64,000 bases of DNA from Georgenia subflava (GTDB lineage: Bacteria > Actinomycetota > Actinomycetes > Actinomycetales > Actinomycetaceae), in contig NZ_VUKD01000002.1 in NCBI RefSeq assembly GCF_009193155.1, positions 248,001 through 312,000 on the forward strand, read 5' to 3'. The notes under the pieces were generated by a model, which searched no databases, was not told the DNA's origin, and saw only the letters and a program-made list of their open reading frames with translations. Numbering within the stretch: the first letter of the stretch is position 1; each line of letters starts with the position of its first letter. Positions 1-9,006 of the stretch are shown here, piece by piece. Both the position numbers and the translations under genes were made by a program.

Positions 1-419
1 AGCAGCCGGAGCACGACCGCGAGCTGGACGCTGACGAGCGCGCAGGCCAGCACGGCGACCACCGCCGACGGCCGCGCGAGGATCCAGCCGGCCGCCGCCA
101 CCGCGAGCAGGGCCACCAGCGCCGTGCTGAGGTGGCCGAGCCGCGCTCGCACGCGGGTCGTCACCTCCCGCGGGGGAGCGCCGGCCAGCACGCGTCGCAG
201 CCCCGTGCCGGCGACGGCGGCGGCCACCAGGGCGACCAGCTGCCCCAGCGCGAGCAACGTCAGCCCGGGCCACAGCGCGGAGCTGTCCGTGCCCGTCAGC
301 AGCGCCAGCGCCAGCCCCATGGCACCGAGGCCGAGGCAGGCGCCGGCGGTGACGAGGAGCGTGACGCGCAGGGCCCGGGCGGCCCGGTCGGCGGCGCCCC
401 CGGGGACTGGCGTGCTCAC
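1..419 (-). CDS. Hydrophobic membrane protein, 3' part missing
   Basis: This gene reads leftward from a GTG and runs open to the window edge, so about 139 codons are seen without a stop. The product is Ala/Leu/Val-rich, with at least three likely membrane segments (about residues 15-35, 45-65 and 95-130) separated by short Arg-rich loops, one containing PPREVTTRVRARL. I do not recognise the family. It follows mutY on the same strand with a 17-base gap. TACCCT at 426-431 (reverse strand) ends six bases before the GTG, which suggests its own leaderless promoter. No conserved motif supports a transport or enzyme call. Confidence 0.6.
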   Translation of the reverse strand, partial: MSTPVPGGAADRAARALRVTLLVTAGACLGLGAMGLALALLTGTDSSALWPGLTLLALGQLVALVAAAVAGTGLRRVLAGAPPREVTTRVRARLGHLSTALVALLAVAAAGWILARPSAVVAVLACALVSVQLAVVLRL

Positions 420-436
420 GTCCGCAGGGTAGTGGT

Positions 437-1363
437 TCACGGCAGCCGGTAGAGGTCGGCGTCCGCGGACGCCGCCGCCACGACCAGCCCGTCAGCCACG
501 AGGGAGGCCAGCGCCCGGCCCGGCTGCGCGGGGTCGGGCAGCGCGGCGGGGTCAGCGCCGCCGGCACCGACAGTCAGCAGGTCACGACCGGTGGCCCACG
601 GCGTGCCGGGAAGCGCGCGCAGGTGGGCCATGATCCGGCCACGGACCTGCCGGTCGGTGCCGTGCCAGGCCTGGGTCCGCCGTCGGGCTGCGTGCTCGTC
701 GGCCGGCCGCCCGGCCGCCAGCCAGGCGCACCGGCTGCGCAGCGGGCAGTCCGCGCACCGCGGCGAGCGCGCCGTGCACACCAGGGCGCCGAGCTCCATG
801 ACCCCGACGTTCCATCGCACCGAGGTGGCGGCGTCCGCCGGCACGTAGCCGGCGGCGCGTTCCTGCTCGGCCCGGCCGAGTGTCGGCGGCGGGAGCGCCC
901 GGCCCTCCAGGGCACGTCCGACCACCCGGCGGACGTTCGTGTCGAGCACGACCGCCCGGGCGCCGTGCGCGAAGGCCGCCACGGCGGCCGCGGTGTAGGC
1001 GCCGACACCCGGGAGGGTCAGCAGCTCGTCCTCGGTCACAGGCACGGCGCCGTCGTGCTCGGCGACGATCGTGCGGGCGCAGTCCTGCAGCCGCAGCGCC
1101 CGGCGCGGGTAGCCGAGCCGGTCCCAGGCCCGCAGCACGTCCGCCGCAGGTGCGCTCGCCAGGTCGGCCGGCGTCGGCCAGCGCTCCATCCAGGCGCGCC
1201 AGGCGGGCTCGACCCGCGCCACCGGCGTCTGCTGCAGCATCACCTCGCTGACAAGCACGCCCCACGGCGAGGCGTCGGGACGCCGCCACGGCAGGTCCCG
1301 AGCGGCGCCGTCGTACCAGCGCAGGACCGCGGCGTGCACGGTCGGCAGGTCGGCAGGGCTCAC
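437..1363 (-). CDS. mutY: A/G-specific adenine DNA glycosylase MutY
   Basis: Removes adenine mispaired with 8-oxoguanine or guanine in base-excision repair. The helix-hairpin-helix glycosylase fold is clear. SEVMLQQTPV carries the catalytic Glu (about residue 40), LPGVGAYTAAAV is the HhH hairpin, and LDTNVRRVVG carries the catalytic Asp (about 141). The 4Fe-4S loop is Cys-x6-Cys-x2-Cys-x5-Cys at about 196, 203, 206 and 212. The C-terminal oxoG-recognition domain is short, so the protein (308 aa) is smaller than E. coli MutY, as is common in actinobacteria. I chose the GTG at 1363 because the family begins close to the HAAVLRWYDGAARDLPWR motif. An in-frame GTG at 1402 would overlap the divergent promoter region. 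Confidence 0.93.
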   Translation of the reverse strand: MSPADLPTVHAAVLRWYDGAARDLPWRRPDASPWGVLVSEVMLQQTPVARVEPAWRAWMERWPTPADLASAPAADVLRAWDRLGYPRRALRLQDCARTIVAEHDGAVPVTEDELLTLPGVGAYTAAAVAAFAHGARAVVLDTNVRRVVGRALEGRALPPPTLGRAEQERAAGYVPADAATSVRWNVGVMELGALVCTARSPRCADCPLRSRCAWLAAGRPADEHAARRRTQAWHGTDRQVRGRIMAHLRALPGTPWATGRDLLTVGAGGADPAALPDPAQPGRALASLVADGLVVAAASADADLYRLP

Positions 1364-1424
1364 CCCGACAGTGTGCCCGGCGTGGGTGCCGCGACGGCGC
1401 ACGTGGTCGTCGTACGGTCGTGCC

Positions 1425-2078
1425 GTGGGGACGACTCAGGGCACGACGCGACGCACGACCGACCGGCCGAGGGCCGGCGGCGGTGCCGGCCGGGCCCAGG
1501 GCCGCAGGCCGCGTCCCAGCCGGGCGGTGATCTGGCGACGGCGGATCCTGGCCCTGCTGGTCCTGCTCGCGCTCGTCGTCGGGGTGGTCCTGGGCGTGGG
1601 AGCCCTGGTGCGGATGCTCAGCGCGCAGGGGGCCGAGACCCTGGAGGCCGGGTCGACGCCCGCCGACGAGCAGACCGGGCCGGTGGACCCCGGACCGTGC
1701 ACGCCCGCCGACATGGACGCGACCGTCTCGACCGAGGCGGGCACCGCCGGAGAGCCGGTGACCTTCGCCCTGACGCTGACGAACGCCGGGGACGCCGCCT
1801 GCCTCGTCGACGCGGGCAGCGCCGCCCTCGTCCTGACCGTGCACTCCGGCGACGACCGGGTGTGGTCCTCGGGCGACTGCGCCGCCGAGCCGACCGTCCG
1901 CGAGCTCCTCCTGGACGCCGGCGACGCCACCGAGACGACCCTGACGTGGAAGGGCTCACGATCGGCGGCCGGCTGCCCGTCCGGGCAGGGCGCCGCCACT
2001 GCGGGGACCTACCGCGTGCAGACGTCTCTCGACGGCGCGGCGCTCGACGGCGCGCGTGAGGTCTTCACGCTGGGCTGA
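1425..2078 (+). CDS. Membrane-anchored extracellular protein, unknown function
   Basis: About 217 residues: a basic, Arg/Thr-rich cytoplasmic N-terminus, one membrane segment at about residues 43-65 (Leu/Val-rich, after VIWRRR), then an Asp/Thr/Ala-rich domain outside the cell. The outer domain has four cysteines and a beta-sandwich-like pattern (residues 90-217), somewhat like small DUF4232-type actinobacterial surface domains, but the family is not certain. It is divergent from mutY. The GTG at 1425 is preferred over the GTG at 1371 because TACGGT (1413-1418) lies exactly six bases before it, the geometry of a leaderless promoter. Confidence 0.7.
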   Translation: MGTTQGTTRRTTDRPRAGGGAGRAQGRRPRPSRAVIWRRRILALLVLLALVVGVVLGVGALVRMLSAQGAETLEAGSTPADEQTGPVDPGPCTPADMDATVSTEAGTAGEPVTFALTLTNAGDAACLVDAGSAALVLTVHSGDDRVWSSGDCAAEPTVRELLLDAGDATETTLTWKGSRSAAGCPSGQGAATAGTYRVQTSLDGAALDGAREVFTLG

Positions 2079-2109
2079 GGCCGGGGTGCGCGAGAACTGA
2101 GGCCCGCGG

Positions 2110-3201
2110 TCAGGAGAAGCGTTCGAGGATGGAGGACTCGGCCAGCCGCGAGAGTCCCTCGCGGACCGCCCGGGCCCGGTGCGGCCCGACCCCCTCGACC
2201 GACTGAAGGTCCTCGGTGGACGCCGAGAGCATCACCTGCAGGCTCCCGCAGTGCGCCACGATGGCCTCCGCGATGGGCGAGGGCAGCCGCGGGATCTTCG
2301 CCAGGACCCGGTGCCCGCGGGGTGCGAGCGCGGAGTCCAGCGCGTCGCCCTCCGGGCCACCGATGCCCAGCGCCCGGGCGATGGTCGGCATGTCGATCAG
2401 CTCGGCGGAGCTGAGCTGCGAGAGCGAGTCGAGGACCTCGGCGGAGTCGCGCCGGACCGTGGGGCCGAGGTAGTCGCGGACCACGAGGGTGCGGTCGGGG
2501 TCCAGCCCGATGACCAGCTCCTCGAGCTGGAGCGAGAGCAGCCGGCCGTCGGTACCGAGCTCGGTGACGTAGCCGTCCACCTCGGCGGAGATCCGCGAGA
2601 CCATCTCCAGGCGCTGGATGACGGTGACGACGTCGCGGACCGTCACGAGATCCTCGATCTCCAGCGCGGAGAGCGTGCCGGACACCTCGTCGAGGCGGGC
2701 CTTGTACCGCTCGAGCGTGGCCAGCGCCTGGTTCGCCCGGGAGAGGATGACGTCGGAGTCCTCGATCACGTGACGGTGGTGATCGACGTAGAGGGCGACG
2801 GTCCGCATCGACTGGCTCACCGAGATCACCGGGTACCCGGACTGCTTGGCGGCACGTTCGGCGGTGCGGTGCCGCATGCCTGACTCGGAGGTCTCGATGC
2901 GGGCGTCGGGAAGGAGCTGGACGTTGGCCCGTCGGATCCGGTGGTTGGTGAAGTCGACGACGACGGCACCGTCCATCTTGGCCAGCTCGCGCAGCCGGGT
3001 CGCGGAGAAGTCGACGTCGAGATGGAAGCCGCCAGAGCACATGCTCTCCACGACGTCGTCGTAGCCGAGCACGACGATGGCTCCGGTGCGCCCACGCAGG
3101 ATCCGCTCCAGGCCGTCGCGGAGCTCGGTGCCGGGAGCGATGGCCTGGAGCATGATGCGCAGCTTGGTCTCGTCGGGCGGCTCGAGCACGGGACCTCTCA
3201 C
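2110..3201 (-). CDS. disA: DNA integrity scanning diadenylate cyclase DisA
   Basis: Makes c-di-AMP from two ATP and slows synthesis when it meets branched DNA. The N-terminal DAC domain carries DGA (residues 77-79) and RHR in SGMRHRTAERAAKQSGYPVI (about 110-112), the metal and ATP motifs. A helical linker follows, and the C-terminus has a helix-hairpin-helix DNA-binding segment (SVEGVGPHRARAVREGL, about 335-352). Length 363 aa is normal for DisA. The start may instead be the GTG at 3189 (VLEPPDETKLR), which has GAGAGG just upstream. The gene lies close downstream of radA on the same strand, the conserved disA-radA neighbourhood. c-di-AMP often controls Ktr/Trk potassium uptake, and a Ktr pair sits 9 kb away. 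Confidence 0.96.
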   Translation of the reverse strand: MRGPVLEPPDETKLRIMLQAIAPGTELRDGLERILRGRTGAIVVLGYDDVVESMCSGGFHLDVDFSATRLRELAKMDGAVVVDFTNHRIRRANVQLLPDARIETSESGMRHRTAERAAKQSGYPVISVSQSMRTVALYVDHHRHVIEDSDVILSRANQALATLERYKARLDEVSGTLSALEIEDLVTVRDVVTVIQRLEMVSRISAEVDGYVTELGTDGRLLSLQLEELVIGLDPDRTLVVRDYLGPTVRRDSAEVLDSLSQLSSAELIDMPTIARALGIGGPEGDALDSALAPRGHRVLAKIPRLPSPIAEAIVAHCGSLQVMLSASTEDLQSVEGVGPHRARAVREGLSRLAESSILERFS

Positions 3202-3326
3202 GGTGGGCAGCGGCGGGGTGCAAGAGTGCCCCCGGCGCTCATCCTATGTGCGACGTGCGGCTCTGCCGGTCGATCCGCGTCCGGTGCCCACATGGTGGGC
3301 GTCACGATCTGGTCACGGCGGGCGCA

Positions 3327-3467
3327 TCAGGACGAGGGCGATTCCTCCGCAGGCGCTTCCGAGGACCCGCGGCGGTCGGCGCCTGCGCGCTGCAGCCGGG
3401 CCTCGAACGCACGGCGTGCCCGCGCGATCGCGGGGGTCGGGGAGTTGTAGGTACCGCTGTCGCCCAT
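3327..3467 (-). CDS. Small acidic-tailed protein of 46 residues, unknown function
   Basis: An ATG ORF between radA and disA on their strand. It encodes MGDSGTYNSPTPAIARARR followed by an amphipathic AFEARLQRAG stretch and a Ser/Glu-rich tail ending AEESPSS. Nearly every codon ends in G or C and the amino-acid mix is balanced, unlike the Arg/Pro-rich shadow frames on both strands. An in-frame TAG five codons upstream fixes the start, although no good ribosome-binding site is visible. I do not recognise a family. A regulatory or structural micro-protein of the disA-radA cluster is only a guess. Confidence 0.5.
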   Translation of the reverse strand: MGDSGTYNSPTPAIARARRAFEARLQRAGADRRGSSEAPAEESPSS

Positions 3468-3543
3468 AGATCGATCGTGCTACGGACCGGAGGCCGTCCG
3501 ACTAGGACCTTCGTCATCACCGCGGCCCGGCGACCCGCACGCG

Positions 3544-4974
3544 TCACATCTGCTTCGCGCCGGTGGCCGCGGCCTGCGCGGCAGCGTCGGCGGCGTCGCC
3601 GAGGTTCTCCACCGGCCGGATCGTCAGACCCGGCACGGCCTGCAGGTCCGCCGCTCCCTGGAACGGCACCAGGGCCCGGGTGAACCCGAGCCGTGCGGCC
3701 TCGGCCAGTCGACGCTGCACCCCCACGGTCGTGCGCACGTCACCGGTGAGTCCGACCTCGCCGAACGCGACCATCCGCGGGTCGAGGGGTCGCTGGCTCG
3801 CGGCGGAGAGCAGGGCCAGCGCCACCGCCAGGTCGACCGCCGGCTCGACGGCCCGGGCGCCGCCCACGGTGGAGACGTAGACGTCCGAGCCGGCCACGTT
3901 GACCCCCAGCCGCGACTGCATGACAGCAATCGTCATGGCGACCCGGGCGGAGTCGACGCCCGAGGTGGTCCGGCGCGGCGAGCTCAGGGTCGACGGCGCC
4001 ACCAGCGCCTGGATCTCCGTCGGCATCGGACGGCGACCCTCCAGAGACACCGTCACGCAGGTACCGGGCACGGGGTGCCGGGTTCCCGACAGGAAGAGCC
4101 CCGAGGGGTCGGCCAGCCCCGAGATCCCGCCGTCGTGGAGGTCGAAGCAGCCGACCTCGTCCGTCGGGCCGTACCGGTTCTTCACCGCACGCACCAGGCG
4201 CAGGCGCGAGTGGCGGTCTCCCTCGAACTGGCACACGACGTCCACGAGGTGCTCGAGCACGCGCGGACCGGCGATCGAGCCGTCCTTGGTGACGTGCCCG
4301 ACCAGCAGCACGGGGATCCCGCGGTTCTTGGCCACGTGGATCAGGGCCGAGGCGACCGCACGCACCTGGCTCACACCGCCCGCGGCGCCGTCGACCGCGC
4401 CGTCGGCGATGGTCTGCACGGAGTCGACGACCAGGAGAGAGGGGTCCGCGGCGTCGACATGGCCCAGCAGGGTGGCCAGGTCCGTCTCGGCCGCCAGCAG
4501 CAGGTGCGGGTCCAGTGCACCGATCCGCTCCGCCCGCAGCCGGACCTGGCTCGCCGACTCCTCGCCGGTGACGTAGAGGACCGGGCGCCCGGACCCGCGG
4601 GTGCTCACGTCGGCGGACACGGCCGCAGCCTTGGCGGCGACGTCGAGCAGCAGCGTCGACTTCCCGACGCCGGGCTCACCGGCGAGCAGGACGACGGCGC
4701 CCGGCACGATGCCACCGCCGAGGACCCGGTCCAGCTCGCCCACGCCGGTGCTGCGGGCCCGAGCGGCCTCGACGTCGACCTCGTGGATGGGGCGTGCGGG
4801 CGCGGAGGGTGCCAGCGCGGAGGTGGTTCGCGACAGGCTCGACGGGGCGGCGCCCGCCTCCTCCACGGTGCCCCACGCCTGGCACTCGCCGCACCGGCCC
4901 ACCCACTTCGCCGTCGTCCAGCCGCACTCCGCGCAGCGGTAGGCGGGCCTCGTCTTGGTGGGCGTCGGGCTCAT
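3544..4974 (-). CDS. radA: DNA repair protein RadA/Sms
   Basis: A RecA-like ATPase that promotes branch migration and processing of recombination intermediates. The 476 residues show an N-terminal C4 zinc finger (CAECGWTTAKWVGRCGECQ, about residues 13-31), a Walker A motif GEPGVGKST, a Walker B-like SLLVVDSVQT, the RadA-specific KNRYG motif in RAVKNRYGPTDEVG, and a C-terminal Lon-protease-like domain without a protease active site. The ATG at 4974 is preceded by TACGGT (reverse strand 4982-4987) at seven bases, so transcription probably starts at the ATG. The small protein and disA follow downstream on the same strand. Confidence 0.97.
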   Translation of the reverse strand: MSPTPTKTRPAYRCAECGWTTAKWVGRCGECQAWGTVEEAGAAPSSLSRTTSALAPSAPARPIHEVDVEAARARSTGVGELDRVLGGGIVPGAVVLLAGEPGVGKSTLLLDVAAKAAAVSADVSTRGSGRPVLYVTGEESASQVRLRAERIGALDPHLLLAAETDLATLLGHVDAADPSLLVVDSVQTIADGAVDGAAGGVSQVRAVASALIHVAKNRGIPVLLVGHVTKDGSIAGPRVLEHLVDVVCQFEGDRHSRLRLVRAVKNRYGPTDEVGCFDLHDGGISGLADPSGLFLSGTRHPVPGTCVTVSLEGRRPMPTEIQALVAPSTLSSPRRTTSGVDSARVAMTIAVMQSRLGVNVAGSDVYVSTVGGARAVEPAVDLAVALALLSAASQRPLDPRMVAFGEVGLTGDVRTTVGVQRRLAEAARLGFTRALVPFQGAADLQAVPGLTIRPVENLGDAADAAAQAAATGAKQM

Positions 4975-5112
4975 GGGGACAACCGTAGGCCGCGGCGCCC
5001 ACACACCTGCGCAGGGGCCCACGTGCGCGGGCAGGGGCGTGCCGCTCCGGCATAGTCTCGACGTGCGGCTGCTGCGGCCGGGCAGCCGGAGCCGACCGAA
5101 GGGACACGCGTC

Positions 5113-6264
5113 ATGAACCACCAGATCCTCACCGACGAGCTGCTCGAGCGGATCCGCTCCCGGGCTGCGCGCCACGACGCCGACAACACCTTCCCGCACG
5201 ACGACCTCGCCGACCTCAAGGAGTCCGGCTACCTCACTGCGCTGGTGCCCGAGCGTCTCGGCGGCGCCGGGCTGAGCCTCGAGGAGATGACCCGCGAGCA
5301 GATGCGGCTCGCCGGTGCGTCCCCGGCGACGGCGCTCGCGGTGAACATGCACCACGTGTGGGTGGGCGTGGCCAAGAGCGTCCACGAGCGCGGGGACGCC
5401 TCGACCGACTTCGTCCTGGAGGAGGCGGCGGCGGGCGAGGTCTTCGCCTTCGGCGTCTCCGAGGCGGGCAACGACCTGGTGCTCTTCGGCTCCACCAGCG
5501 AGGCTCGGCCCGACGGTTCGGGCGGCTACTCCTTCCACGGCCTGAAGATCTTCACCTCGCTGGCCCCCGTCTGGACCCGGCTCGGCACGTTCGGCGCCGA
5601 CACCAGCGGTGAGGACGGCCCGCACAACGTGTGGGGATTCATCACGCGCGACGGCGGCGGGGTCGAGACGGTCGGTGACTGGGACGTCATGGGCATGCGC
5701 GCCTCGCAGTCCTTCTCCACCAAGCTCGACGGCGCCCACGCGCCGGCGGACCGGATCGTCCGGCGCATCCCGCCCGGCCCCACCATGGACCCGTTCATCT
5801 TCGGGATCTTCGCGAACTTCGAGATCCTGCTCGCCTCCGTCTACGCCGGCCTCGCCCGCCGGGCCATCGAGGTGGCGGTCGACACCGTGCGCACGCGCCG
5901 GTCGCTGAAGAACCAGGCGCCATACGCCGACGACCCGGACATCCGCTGGCGCCTGGCCGACGCCGCCATCCAGCTCGACGGCGTCTACCCGCAGATCGCT
6001 CAGCTCGCGCGGGACGTCGACGAGCAGGTCGACCGCGGCCCGCTGTGGATGCCCCAGCTCTCCGCCGTGAAGTCCCGAGCCACCGAGGTCGCCCTCGACG
6101 TCGTCACGAAGGCGGTTCGCGTCTCCGGCGGGTCCTCCTACTCCAACAGCAAGGAGCTCTCCCGGCTGTACCGCGACGTCCTGGCGGGCATCTTCCACCC
6201 GAGCGACGACGAGTCCGTGCACGGCGCGTGGGCCAACGCCCTGCTCGGCCCGATCGGCGGCTAG
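5113..6264 (+). CDS. Acyl-CoA dehydrogenase family flavoprotein
   Basis: 383 residues with the three-part acyl-CoA dehydrogenase fold: an N-terminal helical domain (LADLKESGYLTALVPERLGGAG), a middle beta domain (EAGNDLVLFGSTSEA, then WDVMGMRASQS) and a C-terminal helical bundle. FAD would oxidise an acyl-CoA thioester. The usual catalytic Glu position is not obvious, and the tail (SGGSSYSNSKELSRLYRD) resembles actinobacterial members of unknown substrate, some nearer to flavin monooxygenases of the same fold. It is divergent from radA. CATAGT at 5051-5056 is a possible -10. Its TAG stop is followed at once by three 19-bp repeats. Confidence 0.85.
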   Translation: MNHQILTDELLERIRSRAARHDADNTFPHDDLADLKESGYLTALVPERLGGAGLSLEEMTREQMRLAGASPATALAVNMHHVWVGVAKSVHERGDASTDFVLEEAAAGEVFAFGVSEAGNDLVLFGSTSEARPDGSGGYSFHGLKIFTSLAPVWTRLGTFGADTSGEDGPHNVWGFITRDGGGVETVGDWDVMGMRASQSFSTKLDGAHAPADRIVRRIPPGPTMDPFIFGIFANFEILLASVYAGLARRAIEVAVDTVRTRRSLKNQAPYADDPDIRWRLADAAIQLDGVYPQIAQLARDVDEQVDRGPLWMPQLSAVKSRATEVALDVVTKAVRVSGGSSYSNSKELSRLYRDVLAGIFHPSDDESVHGAWANALLGPIGG

Positions 6265-6336
6265 TCGAGCACGCGTCCCGTGGTCGAGCACGCATGCTGT
6301 GGCCGAGCACGCATGCTGCAGCATGCGGTTTCGGCC
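6264..6336. repeat. Three 19-bp tandem repeats ending in a palindromic hairpin
   Basis: Units beginning GTCGAGCACGC or GCCGAGCACGC start at 6264, 6283 and 6302, directly after the acyl-CoA dehydrogenase stop. The last unit passes into a hairpin at 6301-6336: GGCCGA and TCGGCC outer arms and a perfect 16-base palindrome GCATGCTGCAGCATGC at 6311-6326. It could end transcription from both sides, since the ROK gene converges here, but it has no T tract. The spacer from 6337 to 6467 holds nothing else I can identify. Confidence 0.6.
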
Positions 6337-6467
6337 ACGGCATACGGTCTCGCCGCAGTCCAGCGGCTGAACCGCCGCTGGGACGCCGCCCGCACGGCCG
6401 GACCGCCGCGGCGGGACGCCGGTCGATCCGGCGGCGGTGCCGGGGGATCGTGGCGGGGTCTCGGCTT

Positions 6468-7733
6468 CTACGGGGCCGTGCGCTCCGGCACCCACCGTGC
6501 CGGGTTCTCCAGCACGGTCCGCAGCGCGAGGAGGGCACCGCCGGTGGTCGCGAGCGCGACGTCGTCCCCGGCGCCGCGCACACGCAGGTCCGACCACGGT
6601 GCTGCCAGCACCCGCGCGGTGAGCTCCGCCAAGAGGACCGGGCGCAGCCGGTCGGCGAGCGGCGCGAGCTCGCCGCCGAGCACGATCCGGTCGACGTCGA
6701 GCGTGTTCACGGTCCCGGCCAGCACGACGCCGAGCGCCCAGGCCGCCCGGTCGAGCGCCTGCCGGGCCCGCTCGCCCGACGGGCCTGCGGTGTGCTCGGC
6801 CGCGAGGAGGTCCGCCGGTCGGGAGTCGGCGTCGAGGCCCGCGTTGGCCAAGATCGCACGCTTGCCCGCGTACTGCTCGAGGCAGCCCCGGGCGCCGCAG
6901 CCGCAGCGCGGACCGTCCGGCTCGACGCACACGTGCCCGATCTCCCCGGCCCACCCGCGCGGCCCCGTCATGACGTGCCCGTCGAGCACGACGGCGGCAC
7001 CGACGCCGACCTGCGCCGAGACGTAGACGAAGGTGCGCTGCTCGCCGTGCCGGCCGGGTGCCGCCGTCGCGGCCGCGAGGGCGGCGAGCTTCGCCTCGTT
7101 GGCCAGCACGACGGACCCGCCGAGCGCGGCGACGGTCTCGCTCCCCAGGACGTCGGCCGGCACGACGTCGCTCCATCCGAGGTTCGGGGCCAGCATCAGG
7201 CGGCCGTTCTCGCCGTCGATCAGGCCAGGCAGGGCGAGGACCGTCCCGGCGAGCGTGGGCCGCACCTCCCCGGCCGGTCGCGTCAGGGCGGCCCCCAGCT
7301 CGCCGAGCTCGCCGAGGACGTCGCGCGGGTCCGAGCCCCGCAGGTCGCCGGTGCGGATCTCCTCGGCCACGACCTCGCCGGCGAGGTCGAGCACCCGGCC
7401 CGCCACATAGTCGACGTTGGCCTCGAGCCCCAGCCCGACGACCGTCGCCCGGGCGGGTGCCAGCGGGAGGGCGGGTCGTCCGCGCCGGCCCGGCTCGGCG
7501 ACACCCTCGGTGACGATGCGCGCGGCGACCAGGTCCTCGACCAGCCGGGAGGTCGTCGAGCGGGTCATGCCGGTGCGGGCGGCGAGGTCCGCCCTGGAGA
7601 GGGGCCGGTCGCTGGCGAACAGCGTCTGGGCGAGCACGGCGAGGTTGTGCTCGCGCAGGTCGGCCTGGCGCGCACCGCCCGCCGGACCGCGGGGCAGGGG
7701 TGCGGCCGGTAGCCGGGACGGCGCGCTGGGCAC
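6468..7733 (-). CDS. ROK-family transcriptional repressor of the xylose genes
   Basis: 421 residues. Residues about 25-90 form a winged helix-turn-helix (LAARTGMTRSTTSRLVEDLVAARIV) and the rest is a ROK sugar-binding domain, with the zinc signature CGCGARGCLEQYAG and an ASKHA-type sugar/phosphate fold. Members with this layout repress xylose genes and release DNA on sugar binding. It is divergent from xylA-xylB, so it probably acts as XylR. TAGGGT (reverse strand 7740-7745) lies six bases before the GTG start. The xylA -35 hexamer overlaps this -10, and a dyad at 7763-7777 lies where the ROK -35 would be, so autoregulation is likely. Confidence 0.88.
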   Translation of the reverse strand: MPSAPSRLPAAPLPRGPAGGARQADLREHNLAVLAQTLFASDRPLSRADLAARTGMTRSTTSRLVEDLVAARIVTEGVAEPGRRGRPALPLAPARATVVGLGLEANVDYVAGRVLDLAGEVVAEEIRTGDLRGSDPRDVLGELGELGAALTRPAGEVRPTLAGTVLALPGLIDGENGRLMLAPNLGWSDVVPADVLGSETVAALGGSVVLANEAKLAALAAATAAPGRHGEQRTFVYVSAQVGVGAAVVLDGHVMTGPRGWAGEIGHVCVEPDGPRCGCGARGCLEQYAGKRAILANAGLDADSRPADLLAAEHTAGPSGERARQALDRAAWALGVVLAGTVNTLDVDRIVLGGELAPLADRLRPVLLAELTARVLAAPWSDLRVRGAGDDVALATTGGALLALRTVLENPARWVPERTAP

Positions 7734-7736
7734 GGC

Positions 7737-7764
7737 TTGACCCTAACCGAGGAACCATTAAAGT
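7737..7764 (+). promoter_or_regulatory. Candidate xylA promoter
   Basis: TTGACC (7737-7742) and TAAAGT (7759-7764) are separated by 16 bases, a good housekeeping-type promoter reading toward xylA. The predicted start is about 30 bases before the xylA ATG, and GAGGAG lies just upstream of that ATG. Confidence 0.6.
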
Positions 7765-7777
7765 TGCACCGCACAAC
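7763..7777. promoter_or_regulatory. Candidate ROK/XylR operator
   Basis: The 15-base dyad GTTG-caccgca-CAAC has matching C and G at its inner symmetric positions. It overlaps the end of the xylA -10 and the start site, where a bound repressor would block xylA. It also falls near the expected -35 of the ROK gene. Confidence 0.5.
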
Positions 7778-7797
7778 AAACTCGACGAGGAGACCTC

Positions 7798-8988
7798 ATG
7801 GTGCGCAAGCCCACCCCCGACGACCGTTTCTCGTTCGGCCTCTGGACCGTCGGCTGGACGGCTCGGGACCAGTTCGGCGAGGCGTCCCGGCCCGCTCTCG
7901 ACCCGTGGGAGTACGCCACGAAGCTGGCCGAGCTCGGCGCCTGGGGCGTGACCTTCCACGACGACGACGTCGTGCCGTTCGGGTCCGACGACGCCACCCG
8001 CGAACGGATCCTCTCGACCTTCAAGAAGGCGGTGGACGACGCCGGCCTCGTCGTCGAGATGGTCACCACGAACACCTTCGGCCACCCGGTGTTCAAGGAC
8101 GGTGCCCTCACCTCCAACGACCGCTCGGTCCGGCGCTTCGCGATGCGCAAGGTCCTGCGCAACGTCGACCTGGCCGCCGAGCTCGGCGCCGAGACCTTCG
8201 TGATGTGGGGCGGCCGCGAGGGCAGCGAGTACGACGGCGCCAAGGACGTGGGCGCCGCGCTCGATCGCTATCGCGAAGGCATCGACTCCGTCGCCGCGTA
8301 CATCAAGGACCAGGGTTACGGGCTGAAGATCGCCCTGGAGCCCAAGCCCAACGAGCCCCGCGGCGACATCCTGCTGCCCACCGTCGGGCACGCCCTCGGC
8401 TTCATCGCCCAGCTCGAGAACGGCGACATCGTCGGCCTCAACCCCGAGACCGGCCACGAGCAGATGGCCGGCCTGAACTACACCCACGGCCTGGCGCAGG
8501 CGCTGTGGTCGGGCAAGCTCTTCCACATCGACCTCAACGGGCAGCGCTCCATCAAGTACGACCAGGACCTCGTCTTCGGCCACGGCGACCTGCTCTCCGC
8601 ATTCTTCACCGTGGACCTCATCGAGAACGGGTTCCCGGGAGCCGGCACCGACGGGCCGATGTACACCGGCCCGCGCCACTTCGACTACAAGCCCTCGCGC
8701 ACCGAGGGGATGGACGGCGTGTGGGAGTCGGCCCGCGCGAACATGGAGATGTACCTGCTGCTCGCCCAGAAGGCGAAGGCCTACCGCGCGGATCCCGAGG
8801 TGCAGGCGGCCCTCGAGGCCTCCGGCGTGCTCGAGCTGTCGCAGCCCACGCTCGCGCCGGGGGAGACCCTCGCCGACCTGCTCGCCGACCGCAGCGCCTT
8901 CGAGGACTTCGACGCCGACGACGCCGCCGCCCGGGACTTCGGCTTCGTGCGGCTGAACCAGCTCGCCATGGCACACCTCGTCGGCTGA
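7798..8988 (+). CDS. xylA: Xylose isomerase
   Basis: Converts D-xylose to D-xylulose. The 396-residue protein matches the numbering of the class I enzymes of Streptomyces and Actinoplanes: catalytic His54 and Asp57 in VTFHDDDV, Glu181 and Lys183 in [11 protein letters not shown], Glu217 and His220 in NPETGHEQM, and metal ligands Asp245, Asp255 and Asp257 in [22 protein letters not shown] lies a few bases before the ATG. It is first in a two-gene operon with xylB and divergent from the ROK repressor. Confidence 0.98.
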   Translation: MVRKPTPDDRFSFGLWTVGWTARDQFGEASRPALDPWEYATKLAELGAWGVTFHDDDVVPFGSDDATRERILSTFKKAVDDAGLVVEMVTTNTFGHPVFKDGALTSNDRSVRRFAMRKVLRNVDLAAELGAETFVMWGGREGSEYDGAKDVGAALDRYREGIDSVAAYIKDQGYGLKIALEPKPNEPRGDILLPTVGHALGFIAQLENGDIVGLNPETGHEQMAGLNYTHGLAQALWSGKLFHIDLNGQRSIKYDQDLVFGHGDLLSAFFTVDLIENGFPGAGTDGPMYTGPRHFDYKPSRTEGMDGVWESARANMEMYLLLAQKAKAYRADPEVQAALEASGVLELSQPTLAPGETLADLLADRSAFEDFDADDAAARDFGFVRLNQLAMAHLVG

Positions 8989-9006
8989 CCGGGAGACCAT
9001 TGCGTG

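Noticed and set aside
3302-3547. An 81-codon Arg/Pro-rich minus-strand ORF
   Set aside because: It overlaps the better supported 46-codon ORF in another frame and has the composition of a shadow frame.
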